Assembly: GCA_023269335.1 (NCBI GenBank) | Contig: JAHFTM010000093.1 | Location: forward strand, 1 to 7,250 | Length of the DNA stretch: 7,250 nucleotides | Direction: 5' to 3' | Source of the DNA: Chlamydiia bacterium | Lineage (GTDB): Bacteria > Chlamydiota > Chlamydiia > Chlamydiales > FEN-1388 | Shown here: piece after piece, positions 1-4,860 of the stretch | Layout: every line of letters begins with the position of its first letter | Position numbering within the stretch: position 1 is the first letter of the stretch | The notes under the pieces: model-generated | The model's input: the letters and a program-made list of their open reading frames with translations, nothing else | What the model was told of the DNA's origin: nothing | Databases searched by the model: none | Program-made: the position numbers and the translations under genes

Positions 1-406
1 CAGGAGTTACAGCAATAGAAGAAGGTCTCGTACCTACTCCTGTAATAGTAGTAAGCACAGTGTCTAAGACCGTATCGATAACTGTGATAGAATTACCAGT
101 GGCATTAATTACGTAGGCCTTTAATCCATCTGGTGTAATAGCGACATCTTGTGGTAAAACATCTGTTGAAATTGTGGTAATGACTACAGGTGTAGTGGTA
201 AGATCGATCACTGAAACGTTATTACTACTAGCATTAACTACATAAGCCTTTTGTCCATTTGGTGTGACTGCAACACTAACTGGATTAGAACCGACAGTAA
301 CCAAAGTAACTGTTTGGAAAGCAAGATCAATGATTGAAATGTTACCAGCTGTTGAATTCGTTACCAGAACAAATCGACCATCTGGGGTGAATGAAATTCC
401 TTTTGG
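1..406 (-). repeat. YVTN-type beta-propeller coding repeats (about 129 bases each)
   Basis: Three full blade repeats and the start of a fourth are visible in the translated minus strand. They cover residues 142-182, 183-225, 226-268 and 269 onward. Each carries a TPDG or TPNG turn (the fourth breaks off at TP), then a strand such as YVVNA or YVINA, then an ISIID, VSVID or ITVID strand. The second and third are 43 codons long. The similarity is at the protein level, and the DNA copies have clearly diverged. A closed propeller needs more blades, which would lie beyond the left edge. Confidence 0.8.
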
Positions 407-829
407 AGTGCTATTAGCACCAGTAGATATTAAAGAGCCAAGCGTATTGGCTGGAATGTTAACCGGGAGAAGGTTTGATGGGGTTCCGCTTTGAGGCACA
501 TAGCAAATCCAGTTTCCTTGAAATGTGAAAAGATCTTCTCGAACAGGAGTAGACGTACCACTTACTGTAACGACTGAAACATGATTTACTCCTGGAACAG
601 CTAGATCAGTAGTCGCCGTAATTGATGTATCTGAATTAACAATAGCGTTCAAGGCTAACGTTGGGCCAAAGTATACATCTGTTGTGTCTGTAAAACCGCT
701 TCCTGTAATGGTAACATTTGTTCCGCCAGCAATAGGGCCCGTAGCAGGGCTGATGCTTGTGATAATAGGTTGGGCATACAGTGATATACTCATAAAAAAA
801 AGACTGATGAATACAAAAAGACGGTTCAT
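1..829 (-). CDS. Exported IPT/TIG and YVTN beta-propeller protein (N-terminal part)
   Basis: This gene starts at the ATG at 829-827 and stays open to the left edge (276 codons seen), so the C-terminus is missing. An AAGGA ribosome binding site (840-836) lies 6 bases before the ATG. Residues 1-19 form a signal peptide: Met-Asn-Arg, then a long hydrophobic stretch ending SLYA before QP. Residues 21-104 look like an IPT/TIG immunoglobulin-like domain (ITSISPATGPIAGGTNVTI, then GSGF). From about residue 142 come repeats of about 43 residues with the pattern P-x-x-hydrophobic-TPDG-x-KAYVVNA-x-x-N-x-VSVID, which is the YVTN beta-propeller family. Such proteins are exported and usually act in surface binding or adhesion; no enzyme motif is seen. 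The gene is divergent from malQ. The domain assignment is secure, but the biological role is not known. Confidence 0.88.
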   Translation of the reverse strand, partial: MNRLFVFISLFFMSISLYAQPIITSISPATGPIAGGTNVTITGSGFTDTTDVYFGPTLALNAIVNSDTSITATTDLAVPGVNHVSVVTVSGTSTPVREDLFTFQGNWICYVPQSGTPSNLLPVNIPANTLGSLISTGANSTPKGISFTPDGRFVLVTNSTAGNISIIDLAFQTVTLVTVGSNPVSVAVTPNGQKAYVVNASSNNVSVIDLTTTPVVITTISTDVLPQDVAITPDGLKAYVINATGNSITVIDTVLDTVLTTITGVGTRPSSIAVTP

Positions 830-900
830 TAAAATTCCTTATGCCTTTGGATCGAGATCTGTCATAGAGTGCATCTCAAAAAAATACTGTTTAATCACAC

Positions 901-929
901 TTCATACCAATCTCTGTTTTTTCTATCAA
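901..929 (-). promoter_or_regulatory. Possible promoter of the beta-propeller gene
   Basis: On the minus strand there is a TTGATA (929-924), a 17-base spacer and TATGAA (906-901). This is a fair match to a housekeeping sigma-70/sigma-66 promoter and would give a leader of about 65 bases. The prediction rests on motif match and spacing only. Confidence 0.3.
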
Positions 930-969
930 TTTAAAATAATATTTGCAATAAACGAAAAAGAACAACTTT

Positions 970-2520
970 ATGTACTACCAGGTATCAATGACGCTTGCAT
1001 CTGATAAAGAATGGCAAAAAATAGGACGGCACGATCATCATGGTATTGCCCTCCCCCTGTTTTCTCTACGTAACCCACAAAATTCTGGTGTGGGTGAATT
1101 TCTCGATTTACTACCAATCATCAACTGGTGCAAAGATGTAGGCTTTGATCTTATCCAGCTTTTACCACTCAACGATTCAGGAACAGAATCAAGCCCCTAT
1201 TCTGCCCTTTCTGCTATGGCTCTACACCCACTTTATCTCTCCTTATGGGCACTACCCTTCCTTGATCGTATGCCTCAAGCAGAAGAGCTTCTTTCTCAAC
1301 TACAGCAGTGCAGCTCCTCTCAACGCTTTGACTATCAAAAGGTATATCATGCGAAGTTGAAATTTTTAAAAAGCTACTTTGAACATACTTTTGAGGCTAT
1401 TCAAACACTACTCCCCTATCAAGAATTTGTCTCAAACCAAAAATGGCTCCACAACTACGCTCAATTTTCATACTTGAAAGAGAAAAATGCTTTAAAGCCC
1501 TGGTGGAAATGGAAAATCACTGAAGTAAATAATGAAAACGAGCTTAACTTTTACAAAATGACTCAATATTTGGCCTTTTCACAGTGGGCAAAAGTAAAAG
1601 AAGAAGCTGAAAGCAAACATATCTATCTGAAAGGTGATATTCCCATCTTAATCAACCGCGATAGTGCCTGTGTCTACGCACATCAAGATCTTTTCAACCT
1701 TGAATTTTCAGCTGGCGCCCCACCTGATATGTATAGCCAAGAGGGGCAATCATGGGGCTTCCCGATATATGCCTGGAAAAAACAAGAAGAAACAGGATTC
1801 AGTTGGTGGAAAGAGCGTCTACATGTGGCTGAAAAACTGTATCACTTGTATCGCCTAGATCATGTGGTTGGTTTTTTTCGCATCTGGGTTATGCCAGAAG
1901 GTATGACTGCAAAAGAAGGCTATTATATACCTGCTGATGAAAAAGAGTGGCTTTCACAAGGCGATAAGATCATGCGCATGCTCCTTTCCTCATCTTCGAT
2001 GCTGCCGATTGCTGAAGATTTAGGCAATGTACCTCCACAAGTGCGCTTAAAACTTCGTGAGCTTGGTGTGCCTAGTACCAAAGTCTACCGCTGGGAAAGG
2101 CGCTGGAATACAGACCGCACCTATATCCCTGTTGAAGAATATATCCCTGAAAGCATGACCACGGTATCGACTCATGATTCATCTACCCTTTCTGGCTGGT
2201 GGCAAGATGATGGCGAAGAGGTGATAAGCTTTTGTCAATTTAAAGGCTGGGAATATGTGCCCGAATTTTCCTTTGAAAAACGGTTTGAAATTTTGCATGA
2301 CAGCCATCGTTCAGGCAGTTTATTTCATATTAATCTTCTACAAGAATATCTCAACTTATTTCCAGAGCTTTCATGGAATAACCCGGATGATGAACGCATC
2401 AACATTCCAGCTGTTGTGTTAGAACGTAACTGGACGTATCGTTTTCGGCCTACTGTTGAAGAGATCATTTCGCATAAAAAATTGAAATCTATTATGAAGG
2501 GCTTTGCAGCACTTCCTTAA
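970..2520 (+). CDS. malQ: 4-alpha-glucanotransferase (amylomaltase, GH77)
   Basis: MalQ transfers alpha-1,4-glucan segments between maltodextrins in the cytoplasm and feeds glycogen and maltodextrin turnover. At 516 residues it is full length for GH77. Visible motifs in order: HHGIALPLFSLR near residue 23, LIQLLPLND at 61-69, GDIPILINRDSA at 222-233, AGAPPDMYSQEGQSWG at 248-263, the nucleophile Asp297 in YRLDH, the acid/base Glu349 in IAEDLG, Asp403 in THDSS, and RINIP...NWTYRFR near the C-terminus. All three catalytic acids are present, so the enzyme should be active. The motif wording is close to chlamydial MalQ as I remember it. The start is uncertain: ATG 970 has only A-rich sequence before it, whereas the in-frame ATG at 988 has an AGG at a 5-base spacing. 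The proteins differ by six residues. As I recall, malQ in Chlamydia lies near type III secretion genes; none is seen here. Confidence 0.95.
   Translation: MYYQVSMTLASDKEWQKIGRHDHHGIALPLFSLRNPQNSGVGEFLDLLPIINWCKDVGFDLIQLLPLNDSGTESSPYSALSAMALHPLYLSLWALPFLDRMPQAEELLSQLQQCSSSQRFDYQKVYHAKLKFLKSYFEHTFEAIQTLLPYQEFVSNQKWLHNYAQFSYLKEKNALKPWWKWKITEVNNENELNFYKMTQYLAFSQWAKVKEEAESKHIYLKGDIPILINRDSACVYAHQDLFNLEFSAGAPPDMYSQEGQSWGFPIYAWKKQEETGFSWWKERLHVAEKLYHLYRLDHVVGFFRIWVMPEGMTAKEGYYIPADEKEWLSQGDKIMRMLLSSSSMLPIAEDLGNVPPQVRLKLRELGVPSTKVYRWERRWNTDRTYIPVEEYIPESMTTVSTHDSSTLSGWWQDDGEEVISFCQFKGWEYVPEFSFEKRFEILHDSHRSGSLFHINLLQEYLNLFPELSWNNPDDERINIPAVVLERNWTYRFRPTVEEIISHKKLKSIMKGFAALP
980..990 (+). promoter_or_regulatory. 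Ribosome binding site supporting an alternative malQ start
   Basis: AGG at 980-982 followed by 5 bases and ATG at 988-990. It is a better initiation context than the first ATG at 970 and would give a 510-residue MalQ beginning MTLASDKEW. The core is only three bases long, so the start remains undecided. Confidence 0.35.
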
Positions 2521-2522
2521 TA

Positions 2523-2543
2523 ATTATTTTATAAAAAAATAAT
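2523..2543 (+). terminator. Weak A/T stem-loop after malQ
   Basis: ATTATTTT (2523-2530) can pair with AAAATAAT (2536-2543) across a 5-base loop, starting two bases after the malQ stop codon. The stem has no G-C pairs and no clear T-tract follows, so it is at best a weak terminator and may simply reflect AT-rich intergenic DNA. Confidence 0.2.
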
Positions 2544-2558
2544 ATGCGTGACACTGTT

Positions 2559-2564
2559 TATAAT
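2559..2564 (+). promoter_or_regulatory. Possible -10 element for the LRR gene
   Basis: A perfect TATAAT lies 47 bases before the LRR start codon, downstream of an A/T-rich stretch. No good -35 hexamer is found at 16-18 bases, only A-rich sequence. If used, it would give a leader of about 40 bases and make the LRR gene independent of malQ. Confidence 0.3.
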
Positions 2565-2602
2565 TTTCAGTAGTATCTAAGAGTTCAAATCAAAAATTGT
2601 TT

Positions 2603-2614
2603 GAGGTAATTATG
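2603..2614 (+). promoter_or_regulatory. Ribosome binding site deciding the LRR gene start
   Basis: GAGG at 2603-2606 lies 5 bases before ATG 2612-2614. The frame is open upstream to a TTG at 2597, but that codon has no ribosome binding site and would place this GAGG inside the coding sequence. The ATG at 2612 is therefore preferred. Confidence 0.7.
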
Positions 2615-3637
2615 AGCTTAGCATCCACAACATCATTTACATCCATCGATACCCTCACGGTCATGATGCAAGCGCTTTCCCTTGGACAAACGACACCGAT
2701 AATAGCTCCAAAACCTCGCCCTGCTCTTCTTGCTACGCGACCTTCACGATCTACAGCACCCAAAATAACACACCTAGTACTTGACGAAAGCTGCGGTAAA
2801 AGCCCACAAGAGCTTCTGCAATTATTGCAAAGAAATCCTTTCCTACACACCTTAAAGCTAAAATCACTAGAACTCGATTCCAAAATCTGCGCGCAAATCT
2901 CTAAAATGACGACTTTAAACGTGGTTGAACTTGATGACTGCCGTGGGATCACAGAGCTTGATCTTCGTACTGTGGTACTCTCCAAAAGTAGTTTCGAAAG
3001 TTTGAGCATATGTAACTCACAGCTTGTAAATGCCGTGGTCATTCGCTCAATTTGGATTGGAAGTTCTGTACTGAAAAAATTGAAGAAGGTCTCTTTTAAA
3101 AATTGTCCTCAACTGGACTCAAAGGCAGTTAAATGGCTTGCAAAATGTCTAACCCTTGAAGAAGTAATTCTTACAGGCTGTAAAAAATTGACAGATGATG
3201 ATCTGCTAAATTTAACTCAGTTGAGATCTTTGAAGCTACTAGACATACATAACTGTCCACTTTTGTCAGATCAAGCACTTCAATGTATTTTATCTAACTT
3301 CCAAATGCTACAAAAACTTTACATTTCATTTACTTGGAATTTAAGTCACAAGTTATTTATGCAGTTGAAAAGCAAGCCTCAGCTAGCTGTCACAGTGACT
3401 CCTAAAAGTATACGTGACAAAGTTTTATCAGACGCTGTTTTTAACAAACCAACTCTTCTTGAACAGCTGGCTTTACCCTCACTTGGCAAGTGCACTTGGG
3501 TACCTTTAATAACATTTTTTCCTGACCCAGAACTACAAACTATTCCAGAAGAAACAAAGCAACACTTTCCCATGCCAAGTGATATAAAATTAGATCTTCT
3601 TGCAAGTGATGTTGAAGACTATCTCGCGGACAGGTAA
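2612..3637 (+). CDS. Leucine-rich repeat protein (cysteine-containing LRR type), candidate effector
   Basis: This is a 341-residue protein. About eight LRRs of 24-29 residues span residues 52-257. Several follow the cysteine-containing pattern L-x-x-hydrophobic-x-L-x-x-C-x-x-L-x-D-x-x-L, for example VSFKNCPQLDSKAV (160-173), VILTGCKKLTDDDL (185-198) and LDIHNCPLLSDQAL (210-223). This LRR class is typical of eukaryotic F-box/AMN1-like proteins and of effectors from intracellular bacteria. The first 16 residues are rich in Ser/Thr with no signal peptide, compatible with type III secretion but not proof of it. No F-box is recognisable in residues 1-50. Residues 258-341 form a non-repeat tail of unknown role. 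The gene lies 91 bases after malQ and converges on the 353-residue gene. A protein-binding role in the host is inferred; the target is unknown. Confidence 0.85.
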   Translation: MSLASTTSFTSIDTLTVMMQALSLGQTTPIIAPKPRPALLATRPSRSTAPKITHLVLDESCGKSPQELLQLLQRNPFLHTLKLKSLELDSKICAQISKMTTLNVVELDDCRGITELDLRTVVLSKSSFESLSICNSQLVNAVVIRSIWIGSSVLKKLKKVSFKNCPQLDSKAVKWLAKCLTLEEVILTGCKKLTDDDLLNLTQLRSLKLLDIHNCPLLSDQALQCILSNFQMLQKLYISFTWNLSHKLFMQLKSKPQLAVTVTPKSIRDKVLSDAVFNKPTLLEQLALPSLGKCTWVPLITFFPDPELQTIPEETKQHFPMPSDIKLDLLASDVEDYLADR

Positions 3638-3650
3638 GTCACGCGAGATA
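3620..3650. terminator. Strong hairpin between convergent genes, stop codon in its loop
   Basis: TATCTCGCG (3620-3628) pairs perfectly with CGCGAGATA (3642-3650). The stem continues inward as GAC (3629-3631) with GTC (3638-3640) past one bulged A, leaving a 6-base loop AGGTAA. The loop holds the TAA stop of the LRR gene (3635-3637). The place, between two convergent genes 55 bases apart, fits a two-way transcription terminator. However, no clear T-run follows on either strand, so it is not a standard intrinsic terminator and could instead stabilise mRNA 3' ends. Confidence 0.45.
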
Positions 3651-3692
3651 TTCACTGAAATCGTTTTAGCCTATAAAATTAAAGCCTCTGGA

Positions 3693-4754
3693 CTAAAGCC
3701 TCGCTTCGAAGACAGGACCAAAGTTCACTGGCATACCGGTTGGCGGCGCTTTTGCATGCTTAAAAGCTTTGTGTTTTTTCATAACAGTAGAAAAAGAATT
3801 TTCAAACGTATCAAGTGCCCCTACAACGCGAACTTGCATTTCTGGCTTCATCTGCCCTTTGTTGTTCGTTTTACAAGAGGTAACAAATGTCTTTGCTGCT
3901 TCGTTAAACTTTTCAAAAATTGTAGTCATTGAAGCACGAACTGCCGTTTGTATCCTTTTCGTAATTGGCTTAACAAGGCTTTCTGTACTTCCACCTTGCT
4001 GAACCGCTTTCGAAGCCTTTAAAGCCGTAGCTAAAACTTCCTGTTTTTTAAAAAGAACAGCCCACTCTGCTTGCTCTTGTAGATGTATCTTGATAAGTTC
4101 AACTGAAACGTCAGCAAATTCATGAACTGCCTTTCCAGCAACCATCTTAGTAAACTCATTGGACGTCAGACCTAAATTCTCTCTAAACTCTGCGCCTATT
4201 GCAGCTCTATACTGTTTTTTTAATTTATCTTCAGCTTTACTACCTGCTAACAATTGATTCACAAGACTTTGCATCTGCTTGAGCTCTGCAGGTTTCTTGT
4301 CTGCTGCCTTGAAATTTTTTTGAAATAGTGTTCGATAAATAAAGTTGTTTCCAAAAGCCGCTTCAAGCTCCAACTCAGAAACTACATATTGCTGCTCTTC
4401 ATGTAATGTCTCTGGTTTTGCAGCAACGTAGGCCGCTATATCACCTGATGCAGCTAAGAATTCTCGCATTTCTGGTTTTTGGTAATCTCCTTGATAAATA
4501 ATAGGAGAAGCACCCACAACCATGTGCACCCTCCCAACGTCTACTGCGTTCTGCGCAGGCTTCAAGCCACATTCAGCTGACTCAACCTTTCCTCTCATGG
4601 CAAGAGCTGCAGCCACGGCCATTTTCTTCTGTACCGGATCATCTGATTGTGTCACTTCTCTTCCACGCCACCTACAGCAACAGCGATACAAGCCTTGTTT
4701 CAGAAATTGAAATATGCCAGTTGCGCCAACATTTTTTGTCCCAGAAAACACCAT
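3693..4754 (-). CDS. Helical protein of unknown function, weak RasGAP-like pattern, CCC cluster near N-terminus
   Basis: I do not recognise this 353-residue protein with confidence. The ATG at 4754-4752 is supported by a GAGAGG ribosome binding site (4766-4761) 6 bases upstream. Near the N-terminus, three cysteines (25-27) are flanked by basic residues (YRCCCRWRGR), which resembles a palmitoylation site. There is no signal peptide or membrane segment. Residues 90-335 look almost wholly alpha-helical and rich in Ala, Lys and Glu. Residues 141-147 (RTLFQKN) resemble the arginine-finger loop of RasGAPs (TLFRxN) with Gln in place of Arg. Residues 264-322 resemble a later helical stretch of RasGAP/IQGAP domains, but the usual FLR...PA signature is absent. 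The gene follows the TPR gene on the same strand after 106 bases, so cotranscription is possible. Candidate effector by context only. Confidence 0.8.
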   Translation of the reverse strand: MVFSGTKNVGATGIFQFLKQGLYRCCCRWRGREVTQSDDPVQKKMAVAAALAMRGKVESAECGLKPAQNAVDVGRVHMVVGASPIIYQGDYQKPEMREFLAASGDIAAYVAAKPETLHEEQQYVVSELELEAAFGNNFIYRTLFQKNFKAADKKPAELKQMQSLVNQLLAGSKAEDKLKKQYRAAIGAEFRENLGLTSNEFTKMVAGKAVHEFADVSVELIKIHLQEQAEWAVLFKKQEVLATALKASKAVQQGGSTESLVKPITKRIQTAVRASMTTIFEKFNEAAKTFVTSCKTNNKGQMKPEMQVRVVGALDTFENSFSTVMKKHKAFKHAKAPPTGMPVNFGPVFEARL

Positions 4755-4794
4755 AACACACCTCTCATGACAGCTTTTTAATAACGATTAGAGA

Positions 4795-4823
4795 ACATAA
4801 ACGAAATGCAAGCTTTAAATCAA
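4795..4823 (-). promoter_or_regulatory. Possible promoter of the 353-residue gene
   Basis: On the minus strand, TTGATT (4823-4818), a 17-base spacer and TTATGT (4800-4795) would give a leader of about 34 bases. The -35 half overlaps a small inverted repeat, GCTTT/AAAGC (4826-4812), whose role is unclear. Both matches are modest, and transcription may instead read through from the TPR gene. Confidence 0.22.
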
Positions 4824-4860
4824 AGCGTGAAATATTTTCTGTACTATGAAAAAAATTACA

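Noticed and set aside
264..1004. Plus-strand open frames opposite and upstream of the propeller gene
   Set aside because: They lie antisense to a coding region with clear domains and a signal peptide, lack ribosome binding sites, and their translations have no recognisable family.
2597..2611. TTG start at 2597 extending the LRR protein by five residues
   Set aside because: It has no ribosome binding site, while the ATG at 2612 has GAGG at suitable spacing.
2590..3042. Minus-strand open frame of 150 codons inside the LRR gene
   Set aside because: It is antisense to well-formed LRR repeats, and its Ser/Cys/Arg-rich composition is typical of a shadow frame.
3639..3692. Possible frameshifted continuation of the 353-residue protein that would restore a RasGAP FLR...PA signature
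   Set aside because: The sequence beyond the TAG at 3695-3693 is only 55 bases before the LRR gene and contains the hairpin; no such signature is encoded there.
3680..3702. Nine-base direct repeat TAAAGCCTC (3680-3688 and 3694-3702), considered as an attachment site or target duplication
   Set aside because: Too short and too close together, with no integrase, transposase or element between or near the copies.
3600..3932. Plus-strand open frame overlapping the ends of the two convergent genes
   Set aside because: No ribosome binding site, and most of it is antisense to the 353-residue gene, which has a strong start and even codon use.
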